Both the position numbers and the translations under genes were made by a program. DNA of 64,000 nt from SIG307 sp964545045 (lineage in GTDB: Bacteria; Bacillota; Clostridia; Lachnospirales; Lachnospiraceae). Shown piece after piece: positions 27,037 to 35,660 of the stretch. Position 1 is the stretch's first letter, and every line of letters begins with the position of its first letter. Location: assembly GCA_964545045.1 (NCBI GenBank), contig CAZJEN010000016.1, forward strand, positions 11,956 to 75,955. Reading direction: 5' to 3'. Below the pieces are notes generated by a model. It was not told the origin of the DNA and did not search any database. It saw nothing but the letters and a program-made list of their open reading frames with translations.

Positions 27037-27061
27037 ATTGAAAGGTGACTCTATAGAGATA
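27022..27061. promoter_or_regulatory. Repeated operator CTATAGAGATA
   Basis: Two exact 11-bp copies lie at 27022-27032 (overlapping the -10) and 27051-27061 (in the leader), 29 bp apart or about three helical turns. Each contains the palindrome CTATAG. The placement suits cooperative repression by the HTH protein encoded by the second gene; that binding is inference. Confidence 0.7.
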
Positions 27062-27073
27062 GGAGGAAGGAGC

Positions 27074-27745
27074 GTGCTAAGAGTGACACTATATCACGGA
27101 TCTATTGATGTGGTAGAAAAACCGGAATTTGGAAAAGGAAAAAAAAACAATGATTACGGTGCCGGATTCTATTGTACCGAGAACATTGAACTTGCAAAGG
27201 AATGGGCTTGTACTGAGGGACAGGACGGTTATGCAAATCGATATGTGCTGGATATGGCAGGATTGAAGATTCTGAATCTTTCGGAGAACGGTTATAATGT
27301 GTTGCATTGGCTTGCACTTCTGGTAAAGCATCGCGAGATGCGTTTGGCAACTCCATTAATGCGCCGTGGTGCGGAGTGGTTGTTGAGCAATTACCTTATT
27401 GATGTGCAGGAGTACGACATTGTCATCGGGTACCGGGCGGATGACTCTTATTTTTCTTTTGCAAGAGCTTTTTTGAGTAATCAGATTTCATTGGAACAAT
27501 TGTCTTTGGCCATGAGACTTGGAAAGTTGGGAGAGCAGGTTGTATTGATTAGCCGGGAGGCATTTGAAAGAGTACAATATGTATCCGATGAGGTTGCGGA
27601 TACAACGGTATATTTCTCTTTGCGGATGATAAGGGATGAAGCTGCACGGGAGGCGTATTGCAAAGTGCTGGAAGAAGAGGATGAGAAGGGGATTTATTTG
27701 AGAGATTTGATAAAGGGAGGAGTGAGACCGGATGCGCGCATATAA
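27074..27745 (+). CDS. DUF3990-like protein, candidate toxin of a two-gene module
   Basis: The protein has 223 residues from the GTG at 27074, 7 nt after AGGAGG. The N-terminus LRVTLYHGSIDVVEKPEFGKGKKNNDYGAGFYCTEN then LAKEWAC matches DUF3990: a YHGS strand, a GxGFYxT core and a helix, recalling the ADP-ribosyltransferase fold (Y-H-G and G-x-GFY motifs). A role in modifying a protein or nucleic acid is therefore possible but unproven. It overlaps the following HTH gene by 14 bp. A private promoter, dual operator and terminator make the pair a self-contained unit of toxin-antitoxin type. Confidence 0.78.
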   Translation: MLRVTLYHGSIDVVEKPEFGKGKKNNDYGAGFYCTENIELAKEWACTEGQDGYANRYVLDMAGLKILNLSENGYNVLHWLALLVKHREMRLATPLMRRGAEWLLSNYLIDVQEYDIVIGYRADDSYFSFARAFLSNQISLEQLSLAMRLGKLGEQVVLISREAFERVQYVSDEVADTTVYFSLRMIRDEAAREAYCKVLEEEDEKGIYLRDLIKGGVRPDARI

Positions 27746-28385
27746 GGAGTTGTATTTAAACGATGCTATGGAAAATTTGGGTGAAGCCATAGAATATGCG
27801 GTGCTTTCTTGCGGGATGACCATGGATAAGTTTATGGAGCTGTTTATTGCGGAAGGTTTGGCGGAGCAGTTTGGTGGTGGGGTGCCGAAATGGGTGGCCG
27901 GGACTTCGGGGACAGAGTTGGTTTGGGAGGTTTTGTTTCGGAACGGTGCAAAGGAAGAAACTCTGCCTGCGCGGATTGAATATGAGGCGACACCGGAGTA
28001 TTGGTGCGGTTGGATTTTGGCCTATTATCAGTGGTATACCGGGAAGTCTTTTCGGAATATCCGGGAGATTATTACCATGGATGAAATATTGCGAATGTAT
28101 CCTACACTTCACGAGGCTTCGGAAGAGAAGTTTATCGAAGTGATGGTTGAATGGGAACGTAGAAAGGGTTTACCGACGCAGTTGCAACGGATGCGAAGAA
28201 TCGCAGGGTATTCGCAACATCTGTTGGCGGAAAAGTCAGGGGTATCACTTCGCATGATACAGCAGTACGAGCAGGGAGCAAAGGATATCAATAAAGCTAC
28301 CGGAACAAATCTTTTGGCACTGGCAAGGACGTTGGGGTGCAGGATGGAGGATTTGATGGAGATGAGAGCGGAGGAGGGAGAATAG
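27732..28385 (+). CDS. HTH protein, candidate antitoxin/repressor of the DUF3990 module
   Basis: This is a 217-residue protein. The first 140 residues (MENLGEAIEYAVLSCGMTMDKFMELF onward) are helical and probably bind the partner. Residues 145-210 are an XRE-type HTH (LQRMRRIAGYSQHLLAEKSGVSLRMIQQYEQG, LLALARTLGCRMEDLM). A C-terminal DNA-binding domain behind a partner-binding domain, and translation coupled by a 14-bp overlap with GGAGGAG inside the first gene, fit an antitoxin that also represses the operon through the CTATAGAGATA sites. Its stop codon lies in the terminator stem. Confidence 0.8.
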   Translation: MRAYKELYLNDAMENLGEAIEYAVLSCGMTMDKFMELFIAEGLAEQFGGGVPKWVAGTSGTELVWEVLFRNGAKEETLPARIEYEATPEYWCGWILAYYQWYTGKSFRNIREIITMDEILRMYPTLHEASEEKFIEVMVEWERRKGLPTQLQRMRRIAGYSQHLLAEKSGVSLRMIQQYEQGAKDINKATGTNLLALARTLGCRMEDLMEMRAEEGE

Positions 28386-28412
28386 AAGCTATTCTTCCCC
28401 CTTTTCTTTTTT
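28375..28412 (+). terminator. Terminator of the DUF3990-HTH pair
   Basis: GGGAGAATAG, which includes the TAG stop, pairs with CTATTCTTCCC with a one-base bulge, followed by CTTTTCTTTTTT. Confidence 0.75.
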
Positions 28413-28488
28413 CATAAAATATGCTACACTATACTATGTGCTTTTATGGCTTTATTTGGCACTATGACAGATGTGAGGAGACATAATC

Positions 28489-30891
28489 ATGAATATCTAT
28501 GAACAGTTGAAAAATGAATTAGGGATTCGTTTGGAGCAGGTAGAGGCTACCGTAAAGTTGATTGATGAGGGCAACACCATTCCGTTTATTGCCCGTTACC
28601 GTAAGGAAGTCACCGGTTCGTTAAATGACGAAGTGCTTCGTAATTTGCACGAGCGTTTGGTATATCTTAGAAACTTAGAGGAAAAGAAGGAGCAGGTACT
28701 GGGAAGCATCGAGGAGCAGGGGAAGCTGACCGATGAGTTAAAGGCGCAGATTCTGGCGGCTACCACCCTTGTGGAGGTGGAGGATTTGTATCGTCCGTAC
28801 CGTCCGAAGAGAAGAACCCGTGCCACCATTGCGAAGGAAAAGGGCCTGGAGCCTTTGGCAGAGCTTATCTTTACCGAGGCTCTGGACAAGCCGGCAGAGG
28901 AAGCGGGCGCAGAGTATGTGAAGGAAGCAGAGGATGCCGCTCTTTCCGTAAAGACCGCCAAGGAAGCGGTGGAAGGTGCCCTTGATATTATTGCAGAGCA
29001 GATTTCCGACGACGCGGAGTACCGCCGTTATATTCGTGAGATTACCATGGAGGAAGGTAAGATTGTTTCCAATGCAAAGGAAGCAAAGACCGAGTCCGTG
29101 TATGAGATGTATTATGACTTTGAGGAGCCGCTTAATAAGCTTCCGGGACATCGTATTTTAGCCTTAAACCGCGGTGAAGATGAGAAGATTTTGACCGTTA
29201 AGGTCAGTGCGCCGGAGGAACGTATTTTGCAGTTCCTGCGGACGAAGATTATTGTAAAGAAGAATGAGTTTACGGACGAGCTTTTGGCATTTGCGGCAGA
29301 GGATGCTTACAATCGTCTCATTGCTCCGGCGATTGAGCGTGAAATCCGTAATGACCTGACGGAAAAGGCAGAGGACGGTGCCATTAAGGTGTTCGGTAAG
29401 AACCTGGTACAGCTTCTTATGCAGCCTCCGATTGCGGGACAGACCGTGCTTGGCTGGGACCCGGCATTCCGTACCGGCTGCAAGCTGGCGGTGGTTGACC
29501 CGACGGGTAAGGTGCTGGATACCGTTGTTATCTACCCGACCGCTCCGCAGAACAAGGTGGAAGAGTCCAAGAAGATTTTGAAAAAGTTAATCGAGAAATA
29601 CAACATTACCCTGATTTCTGTGGGTAACGGTACGGCTTCCAGAGAGTCCGAGCTTGTAATCGTAGAGCTTCTTAAGGAGCTCAATAAGCCGATTCAGTAT
29701 GTGATTGTAAACGAGGCCGGTGCTTCCGTGTACTCCGCAAGTAAGCTGGCTACCGAGGAGTTCCCGAACTTTGACGTGGGACAGCGTAGTGCGGCTTCCA
29801 TTGCCCGTCGTTTACAGGACCCGCTGGCGGAGCTGGTGAAGATTGATCCGAAGTCCATCGGCGTAGGTCAGTATCAGCATGATATGAACCAGAAGAAGTT
29901 GTCCGAGACCCTGTCCGGCGTGGTTGAGGATTGTGTAAATAAGGTAGGCGTGGATCTCAATACCGCTTCGGCACCGCTCCTTGAGTATGTGTCCGGTATT
30001 TCCAAGCCGATTGCGAAGAATATTGTGGCATACCGTGAGGAAAACGGAAAGTTCAAGACCCGTAAAGAGCTTCTAAAGGTGGCAAAGCTTGGCCCGAAGG
30101 CTTACGAACAGTGCGCGGGATTCCTTCGTATCAATGACGGAACCAATCCGCTTGACGCTACCAGTGTGCATCCGGAGTCTTATGAGGCAGCAGAGAAATT
30201 ATTAGAGAAGCTCGGTTATACCGCAGCGGATATTAAGAAGGTACAGGCGGAGCAGAAGGAATTGCAGGTTCGTGCGGAAAAGGCGACGAAGAAGGAAGAG
30301 ACTCCGAAGCGCAACAGGGAAAAGGACAACCGTCTCCGTGTCAAGGGTGGCAACACCATGATGGCGCAGGCGTTGATGGCTGCCATGAACGGTGGCAACT
30401 TTACTGCACCGGCTGAGGATGATAGTGCTAAGAAGACTGGCGGAAATGATAAGAATGCAGGAAGCGGCAAGGACGTTGCAACCGGCAGCGGATTGTCCGG
30501 ACTTTCCCGTCAGATTAAGAATAAGACCGCATTGGCAGAAGAACTTGGTATCGGTGAGATTACCTTAACCGATATCATTAAAGAGCTTGAGAAGCCGGGC
30601 CGTGATCCGCGTGAGGAGATGCCGAAGCCGATTCTTCGTACCGATGTATTGGAAATGAAGGATTTGACCGAGGGCATGATTTTAAAGGGGACCGTGCGTA
30701 ACGTTATCGATTTCGGTGCTTTTGTGGACATCGGTGTACATCAGGACGGTCTGGTTCACATTTCCCAGATGTCCAAGGAGCGTTTCATTAAGCATCCGCT
30801 TGACGCAGTCAGTGTCGGCGACATCGTGGATGTAAAGGTTATGAGCGTGGATTTGCAGAAGAAGAGAATTCAGTTGACGATGATCTTATAA
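28489..30891 (+). CDS. tex: Tex-family RNA-binding transcription accessory protein
   Basis: This is an 800-residue protein. In order: the N-terminal helical Tex domain (NTIPFIARYRKEVTGSLNDEVLRNL), a YqgF/RNase H-like domain (LGWDPAFRTGCKLAVVDPTG), helix-hairpin-helix repeats (NTASAPLLEYVSGISKPIAKNIVAYRE) and an S1 RNA-binding domain at the C-terminus (GMILKGTVRNVIDFGAFVDIGVHQDGLVHISQ). A Lys/Asn/Gly-rich insert of about 90 residues before the S1 domain is longer than in many homologues. Tex is a widespread nucleic-acid-binding protein affecting transcription. Confidence 0.95.
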   Translation: MNIYEQLKNELGIRLEQVEATVKLIDEGNTIPFIARYRKEVTGSLNDEVLRNLHERLVYLRNLEEKKEQVLGSIEEQGKLTDELKAQILAATTLVEVEDLYRPYRPKRRTRATIAKEKGLEPLAELIFTEALDKPAEEAGAEYVKEAEDAALSVKTAKEAVEGALDIIAEQISDDAEYRRYIREITMEEGKIVSNAKEAKTESVYEMYYDFEEPLNKLPGHRILALNRGEDEKILTVKVSAPEERILQFLRTKIIVKKNEFTDELLAFAAEDAYNRLIAPAIEREIRNDLTEKAEDGAIKVFGKNLVQLLMQPPIAGQTVLGWDPAFRTGCKLAVVDPTGKVLDTVVIYPTAPQNKVEESKKILKKLIEKYNITLISVGNGTASRESELVIVELLKELNKPIQYVIVNEAGASVYSASKLATEEFPNFDVGQRSAASIARRLQDPLAELVKIDPKSIGVGQYQHDMNQKKLSETLSGVVEDCVNKVGVDLNTASAPLLEYVSGISKPIAKNIVAYREENGKFKTRKELLKVAKLGPKAYEQCAGFLRINDGTNPLDATSVHPESYEAAEKLLEKLGYTAADIKKVQAEQKELQVRAEKATKKEETPKRNREKDNRLRVKGGNTMMAQALMAAMNGGNFTAPAEDDSAKKTGGNDKNAGSGKDVATGSGLSGLSRQIKNKTALAEELGIGEITLTDIIKELEKPGRDPREEMPKPILRTDVLEMKDLTEGMILKGTVRNVIDFGAFVDIGVHQDGLVHISQMSKERFIKHPLDAVSVGDIVDVKVMSVDLQKKRIQLTMIL

Positions 30892-30904
30892 GTCAATGTT
30901 GGCA

Positions 30905-30938
30905 GGCTTGCGAGAGCTACGAAGTAGCGAAACAAGCC
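30905..30938. repeat. Nested hairpin with GAA triloop
   Basis: GGCTTG/CAAGCC encloses GCTAC-GAA-GTAGC (30916-30928), between tex and the hydrolase gene. There is no T tract. It resembles the GAA-loop hairpins at 14221, 14299 and 56964. Confidence 0.55.
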
Positions 30939-30975
30939 GTGGGTGTTGCAATTGAACAGATAAGGAGGAACGCCG

Positions 30976-31854
30976 ATGGAAAATCAACCGACCCCACCGT
31001 GGGCAAATGAGCTTACGGAAGAGGAATTTATCAGTTATGCCGCTACCTATAAAGTGGGTGAGCATTTTCATCTTTATCACAAAGAAATTTTTGAGGTGCC
31101 GTCCATCGGGAATTTAAGATATTATTTCTACGACCCGACAGAGCACGGCTATCCGAAGGATAAAAAGTATCCGCTTTTGGTTTTCCTACATGGTACTTCC
31201 AATTCGTTGGAGGGAGATATTTGTATCAACTACAGCGGCGGTGAGCTGTTTGCATCTCCGGCGTATCAAAAGCAGCTGGGCGGAGCGTATGTGCTGATTC
31301 CCCTTGCAAACGAATACAGAGATACGGACGGTTCCGTTAGTGGGACCTGGCATACCGGAGAATATACGAAACCGGTGACAGACCTGATAAAGCAGTTTGT
31401 AAAGGAGCGGGAGCAAACCATCGGGAAAAAGATTGTGATGGGAAATTCCAGCGGAGCGACCTTCTGTTTTCAGGTGGTGGCGCAGGATACGGCGTTTTTT
31501 GACGGCTGTGTACCAATCGGAACAAGTGCGATTCCGGAGGATGCGGTATTGGATGAATTTGATGACAACGATGTACATCTGTTTTTCGCGATTTCCACCC
31601 ATGACGAATTCCATGATTTTGAAACAGAGATTCGCCCGCGAGTACCGCGTCTGGAGCAGATGAAGCATAAGTTCCTCTATTTTCCGAAGTGGACAAAGAA
31701 CGGGGACGGAGGGATTTCCTCCATTAACTTCGGTGTAGAAATGGGACAGCATTGCTTGGTGAATGCCATGCATGCCAATTTGATGTTTGATGACGGAACG
31801 TCGATGGAAGAGAGACTTCCGCAAGGCGTTATCGGTTGGATTTTACAGGTATAA
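30976..31854 (+). CDS. Alpha/beta-hydrolase, putative esterase
   Basis: This is a 292-residue protein behind AAGGAGGAACGCC. KYPLLVFLHGTSNSLEGD is the oxyanion strand-turn (HG motif), MGNSSGATFCFQVV is the nucleophile elbow (GxSxG) near residue 160, and a late His (GQHCLVN) may complete the triad. There is no signal peptide, so it acts in the cytoplasm. The layout resembles feruloyl or acetyl-ester hydrolases of the esterase D/phospholipase type. The natural ester is unknown. Confidence 0.75.
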   Translation: MENQPTPPWANELTEEEFISYAATYKVGEHFHLYHKEIFEVPSIGNLRYYFYDPTEHGYPKDKKYPLLVFLHGTSNSLEGDICINYSGGELFASPAYQKQLGGAYVLIPLANEYRDTDGSVSGTWHTGEYTKPVTDLIKQFVKEREQTIGKKIVMGNSSGATFCFQVVAQDTAFFDGCVPIGTSAIPEDAVLDEFDDNDVHLFFAISTHDEFHDFETEIRPRVPRLEQMKHKFLYFPKWTKNGDGGISSINFGVEMGQHCLVNAMHANLMFDDGTSMEERLPQGVIGWILQV

Positions 31855-31897
31855 AAGTGTGTTGTGGGAGAAGGGGAATTGAAAGGAGTAAGGTTTC

Positions 31898-32404
31898 ATG
31901 AAGGAAGTTAAGTTTTCGGTACAGGTAACCGTAAAGGATATGTTTTCTTTTTTGATGCATCATTCCTACCGCGGAGGTTCTTTGATTGCAGATGCCATCG
32001 TTACCTTCGGAGCCATCGGGTTGTTGCTTGCGGGCTTTGGAAAAGGAGACCCGGTCAAGACTGTGGCATTGATTTTTGTGGCAATGCTGTTTACGGTAAT
32101 CCATCCGTTACAGCTTTACAGCAAAGCCAGAAAGCAGGTAAAGAACAACGAGGTGTTCAAATTGCCGTTGGATTATGTGTTGACGGAGGAGGGTATCACC
32201 TTGAGTCAGGGAGAACAGAGCCAGTCCATTACCTGGGCGGATGTGTATCAGGTGAAGGAATACAAGTCTCAGATTTTGGTATATACCGGTCGTGTGTATG
32301 CTTTTATTTGGCCGAAGAGTGCACTTTCCGAGTGTGAGACGGAGGTAAGAGAGTTATTCAAGAAGCACTTGTCGGAGAAGGTTGCAGGAAAGAGTGTGAA
32401 GTAA
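31898..32404 (+). CDS. YcxB-like membrane protein
   Basis: This is a 168-residue protein starting behind GAAAGGAG. Two transmembrane helices (about residues 30-47 and 53-70) are followed by a soluble domain VLTEEGITLSQGEQSQSITWADVYQVKEYKSQILVYTGRVYAFIWPKSAL. That is the YcxB C-terminal pattern: a beta-rich domain with the WxxVYxVxE core. The biochemical role of the family is unknown. Confidence 0.75.
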   Translation: MKEVKFSVQVTVKDMFSFLMHHSYRGGSLIADAIVTFGAIGLLLAGFGKGDPVKTVALIFVAMLFTVIHPLQLYSKARKQVKNNEVFKLPLDYVLTEEGITLSQGEQSQSITWADVYQVKEYKSQILVYTGRVYAFIWPKSALSECETEVRELFKKHLSEKVAGKSVK

Positions 32405-32488
32405 AGAGTACTGATGTTGAAAAAGGGAAAATGACGAATAGAACACAGATAAATCAGATGCATGAAAAGTCTGATTAAAGGAGCAATT

Positions 32489-32908
32489 ATGAAATTTGAA
32501 AGTTTTTCGGCAGAAGAGACATATGCCCTTGGAAAAAAACTGGGGGAAGAGGCAAAGCCGGGTGCTGTGTACTGTTTATCCGGTGATCTTGGTGTGGGAA
32601 AAACCGTATTTACCAAGGGGTTTGCGGTGGGCCTCGGTGTCACCGATACGGTGAACAGCCCGACCTTTACCATTGTGCAGGTGTACAACGGAAGGATGCC
32701 GTTTTATCATTTTGACGTATATCGTATCGAGGAACCGGAGGAGATGGAGGAAATCGGTTACGAGGACTATTTCTACGGAGACGGTGCCTGTATGATCGAG
32801 TGGGCAGAGTTGATTGAGGAACTGATTCCTGAGGATGCGGTAAAAGTGTGCATCAGCAAGGATTTACAAAAGGGGACGGACTATCGTTTGATTACGGTAG
32901 GGGAATAA
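32489..32908 (+). CDS. tsaE: tRNA threonylcarbamoyladenosine ATPase TsaE
   Basis: This is a 139-residue protein. The start is the ATG behind TAAAGGAG; an in-frame ATG at 32462 lacks a site. Walker A GDLGVGKTVFTKG, PTFTIVQVY (switch region) and MIEWAELI are diagnostic. TsaE is the ATPase that cycles the TsaB-TsaD-TsaE complex making t6A37 on ANN-decoding tRNAs. tsaB follows by 28 bp and tsaD is 8 kb downstream on the same strand. Confidence 0.95.
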   Translation: MKFESFSAEETYALGKKLGEEAKPGAVYCLSGDLGVGKTVFTKGFAVGLGVTDTVNSPTFTIVQVYNGRMPFYHFDVYRIEEPEEMEEIGYEDYFYGDGACMIEWAELIEELIPEDAVKVCISKDLQKGTDYRLITVGE

Positions 32909-32936
32909 AGGATTTTACTCTGAGAGGTGAAATTAT

Positions 32937-33656
32937 ATGAAGATTTTAGCTATCGACAGCTCGGGACTCATTGCGTCCGCGGCACTTGCTACGGAGGATG
33001 CGTTGCTGGCCGAGTACACAACCAATTATAAAAAGACCCATTCCCAGACCTTACTTCCTATGATTGATGAAATCGTGAAGATGACGGAGACGGAGCTTTC
33101 GGAGCTGGATGCCATTGCGGTAACGGCGGGACCGGGCTCCTTTACGGGCCTTCGTATCGGGTCCGCTACGGCAAAGGGGCTGGGACAGGCTCTTGACAAG
33201 CCATTAATTGCGGTGCCGACCACGGAAGCGTTGGCTTGGAATTTCTGCGGCTCTGAGGCAGTGATTTGTCCGTTAATGGATGCCAGACGGTCCCAGGTGT
33301 ATACGGGCTTGTACCGTTGGAACAAAGAAACAGAGACCATGGATTGCCTGTTTGCCCAGGAGGCCATGGCGGTAGAGGATATTATCGCGGAAGTGAACCG
33401 TTTGGGGCAGCCGGTGATTTTCCTGGGAGACGGTGCGGATGCGTACAAAGCGGTACTTACGGAGAAGACGACGGTAGGGTTTTCCTTTGCACCGGTACAT
33501 ATGAGTAAGCAACGGGCGGCATCTTTGGCAGCTTGTGCCTTTGTGTACGCAAAGGAAGGAAAGCTCGTGAGTGCAGCGGAGTTTGTACCGACCTACCTTC
33601 GGAAGTCTCAGGCAGAAAGAGAACGGGAAGAGAAGGAACGTGCAGAACAGGCGTAG
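32937..33656 (+). CDS. tsaB: tRNA threonylcarbamoyladenosine protein TsaB
   Basis: This 239-residue ASKHA-fold protein has MKILAIDSSGLIASAAL at the N-terminus, THSQTLLPMI, and AVTAGPGSFTGLRIGSATAKGLG, the TsaB signature. TsaB scaffolds and dimerises with TsaD in t6A synthesis. It starts behind AGAGGTGAA, and its stop overlaps the ribosome site of the next gene, so the genes are coupled. Confidence 0.95.
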   Translation: MKILAIDSSGLIASAALATEDALLAEYTTNYKKTHSQTLLPMIDEIVKMTETELSELDAIAVTAGPGSFTGLRIGSATAKGLGQALDKPLIAVPTTEALAWNFCGSEAVICPLMDARRSQVYTGLYRWNKETETMDCLFAQEAMAVEDIIAEVNRLGQPVIFLGDGADAYKAVLTEKTTVGFSFAPVHMSKQRAASLAACAFVYAKEGKLVSAAEFVPTYLRKSQAEREREEKERAEQA

Positions 33657-33668
33657 GGAGGTATGTGC

Positions 33669-34124
33669 TTGGAACAGACGTTAACCATCAGAAAAATGGC
33701 AGAGGAAGATGTGGCGGCGGTAGCGGCCCTTGAGGCGGAGAATTTTTCCCGCCCGTGGAGCTACGATGCCTTTTACAAAACCCTGTCGGATGAAAACTAT
33801 ATTGTAATCATAGCAAAGGACGCGGACGCATTATTGGGATATTGCGTCCTTCTTTGTACGGGCGAAGAAGCGGACATTACCAATGTATGTACCGCACCGG
33901 CAGCCCGGGGAAAGGGCGTGGCAACGGTTATGTTGACTGCTCTTATGGAGGAAGGCGAGAACAGGGGAGTTGCGGAGTTTTTCTTGGAAGTACGGGAAGG
34001 AAACGTACCGGCAAGAAGTTTGTATACAAAGCTGGGGTTTGAGGAAATCGGACTTCGAAAGAATTATTACGAGGAGCCGAAGGAGCACGCGGTGTTGATG
34101 AAGAAAGGGGAGACTGCGGTATGA
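33669..34124 (+). CDS. rimI: Ribosomal protein S18-alanine N-acetyltransferase
   Basis: This GNAT protein has about 151 residues: IRKMAEEDVAAVAALEAENFSRPWSYDAF, ITNVCTAPAARGKGVATVML (acetyl-CoA loop Q/RxxGxG/A type) and LEVREGNVPARSLYTKLGFEEIGLRKNYY, the classic RimI C-terminus. It acetylates the S18 N-terminus. GGGAGG at 33656-33661 is 1 nt from the ATG at 33663 but 7 nt from the in-frame TTG at 33669, so I take TTG. It sits in the usual tsaE-tsaB-rimI order. Confidence 0.9.
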   Translation: MEQTLTIRKMAEEDVAAVAALEAENFSRPWSYDAFYKTLSDENYIVIIAKDADALLGYCVLLCTGEEADITNVCTAPAARGKGVATVMLTALMEEGENRGVAEFFLEVREGNVPARSLYTKLGFEEIGLRKNYYEEPKEHAVLMKKGETAV

Positions 34125-34549
34125 GAATGATAATCGAACAGACCAAAGACTATCCGAGGCGTATGGTGTATGACCCGGCAACAAATACCTTTTCGGAAAC
34201 GGAAAAAGAATCACTGGCCCATGCCAGAGGCTTTGATTATCCTTATGGCTGGGTGAAAGAATCCGGCACACCGCCTGCCCCTCATTGCGACTGTATGCTG
34301 ATGTCAACGAAGGAATATAACCTGGGAGATGAGGTGGAAATAAAACTCATCGGAATGTTTAAGCGGAATGACGGAGACCACAAATATATTGTGGTGGAAG
34401 CAAGTCGTGAAATAAATGATTATGCGGAGCTGACAGAGAACGAACTGGAGGCGTTACATAAGCTTTATCCCCGTGTGAGAGATGGGGAAGGTTGGTTCGG
34501 AAAAGAAGAGGCGGAATGGTGCTATGAGCACTGCGAGAAGGCACTGTAA
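34121..34549 (+). CDS. Conserved protein, possibly inorganic pyrophosphatase-like
   Basis: This is a 142-residue soluble protein overlapping rimI by ATGA. FDYPYGWVKESGTPPAPHCDCMLMSTKEYNLGDEVEIKLIGMFKRNDGDHKYIVVEA recalls the beta-barrel of family I pyrophosphatases (Gly-Asp-x-hydrophobic and GDHK/GDxK elements). The catalytic DxDPxD triad is not evident. The overlap implies co-expression with rimI. Treat the name as a hint only. Confidence 0.5.
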   Translation: MRMIIEQTKDYPRRMVYDPATNTFSETEKESLAHARGFDYPYGWVKESGTPPAPHCDCMLMSTKEYNLGDEVEIKLIGMFKRNDGDHKYIVVEASREINDYAELTENELEALHKLYPRVRDGEGWFGKEEAEWCYEHCEKAL

Positions 34550-34591
34550 TGTGTTTTCATCATTTGAATCGGCGAAAAGGGTGTGAAAGAA

Positions 34592-35200
34592 ATGAAAAAT
34601 AAAAGAAAATCAGTAACATTTTACTTAGCAATTATTAATGTGCTGATATTGGTTATAAATGTTGTGCTGGGCGGAGGAAACCGCTTTTGGATTTTTCTGA
34701 CAGGCGGCGGCTATGTCAGGGAATGGGGCGCGGCTTCTCTTGCATTGGTAACGGAACAGGGACAATGGTGGCGGCTTCTGAGCTGCGGATACCTCCATGG
34801 GGGTGTTGTTCACTTGGTAGGGAATATGGCGGCGTTGGAGATAATAGGTACCAAAATAGAGAAGAAAATCGGACCGGTAAAGCTGCTTTTGATTTACAAC
34901 CTGGGAACGATACTGACCGCGTTTTTATGGTGTCTCATATTTCCGGAAGGGGATATTACAGGTGCTTCTCTCGGGATTTTTGTGTTGCTCGGGATGATGT
35001 GTGTCATGCTTTTTGCAAAGAGGGAGAAGCAAACGATTGCACTAAGCCGATATGATAAGGGCTATTTGGTATTCTATGTGATAGCCGGATGTTTTCTGGG
35101 AATAGGGACGATTGTGGTGCATTTGATTGGATTTGGAATCGGAATTTTATTAGGGGGATTCTATGGAAAAATTTTATATTCGAGAGTTAAAGCCGACTGA
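34592..35200 (+). CDS. Rhomboid-family intramembrane serine protease
   Basis: This protein of about 202 residues has six hydrophobic helices. Family marks are HGGVVHLVGNMAAL (the loop/H-x-x-x-N region of helix 2), GASLG with the likely catalytic Ser126 in helix 4, and VVHLIGFGIGILLGG with the likely catalytic His177 in helix 6. Both dyad residues appear present, although GASLG departs from the usual GASGA. An in-frame GTG at 34583 is the alternative start. The 3' end overlaps the next gene by 38 bp. Confidence 0.87.
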   Translation: MKNKRKSVTFYLAIINVLILVINVVLGGGNRFWIFLTGGGYVREWGAASLALVTEQGQWWRLLSCGYLHGGVVHLVGNMAALEIIGTKIEKKIGPVKLLLIYNLGTILTAFLWCLIFPEGDITGASLGIFVLLGMMCVMLFAKREKQTIALSRYDKGYLVFYVIAGCFLGIGTIVVHLIGFGIGILLGGFYGKILYSRVKAD

Positions 35201-35645
35201 CTACGAGCGTGTTGTAGCGATTTATAATTCCAATCGAGAGTTTTTACGAAATCATTTAGGAACCGAAGCAGCAGATGAAGCGTTTATTTTGACAGAAGGG
35301 GTAACGATGAAGAAGGTGGGATTTCAGTCATGTGTTATTGTGGACGGGGAAGCACAAACAGTACAGGGAGTTTTGGATTATAAGTCGGACGAAGAAGTAT
35401 ATCTTTCTTTGCTTATGTTGTCAGAAGAACTACAGGGAAAGGGGATAGGCAAAGACATATATTCTATGTTTGAAAGGAAAATGCGGAAAGAGAAAAGAGC
35501 CTCGATTCGAATTGATGTGGTAAATGATTATCCGGAAAATGTGGTTCCTTTTTGGGAGAAGCAGGGATTTGTCGGAAACGAAACTATAACCTTGGAATGG
35601 GGAAATAAGAAAAGCAATGCCATTGTTATGAGAAAAAGATTATAG
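35163..35645 (+). CDS. GNAT N-acetyltransferase
   Basis: This is a 160-residue protein. YIRELKPTDYERVVAIYNSN opens it, LSLLMLSEELQGKGIGKDIYSMFE is the acetyl-CoA loop, and FWEKQGFVGNETITLEW is the end of the fold. It starts inside the rhomboid gene behind TTAGGGGG, a 38-bp overlap that implies coupling. Its substrate is unknown. Confidence 0.82.
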   Translation: MEKFYIRELKPTDYERVVAIYNSNREFLRNHLGTEAADEAFILTEGVTMKKVGFQSCVIVDGEAQTVQGVLDYKSDEEVYLSLLMLSEELQGKGIGKDIYSMFERKMRKEKRASIRIDVVNDYPENVVPFWEKQGFVGNETITLEWGNKKSNAIVMRKRL

Positions 35646-35660
35646 ATACCGGAGGATAAA

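Noticed and set aside
27008..27073. TTG start at 27008 for the DUF3990-like gene
   Set aside because: The TTG is part of the TTGACA -35 box. The GTG at 27074 behind AGGAGG is the plausible start.
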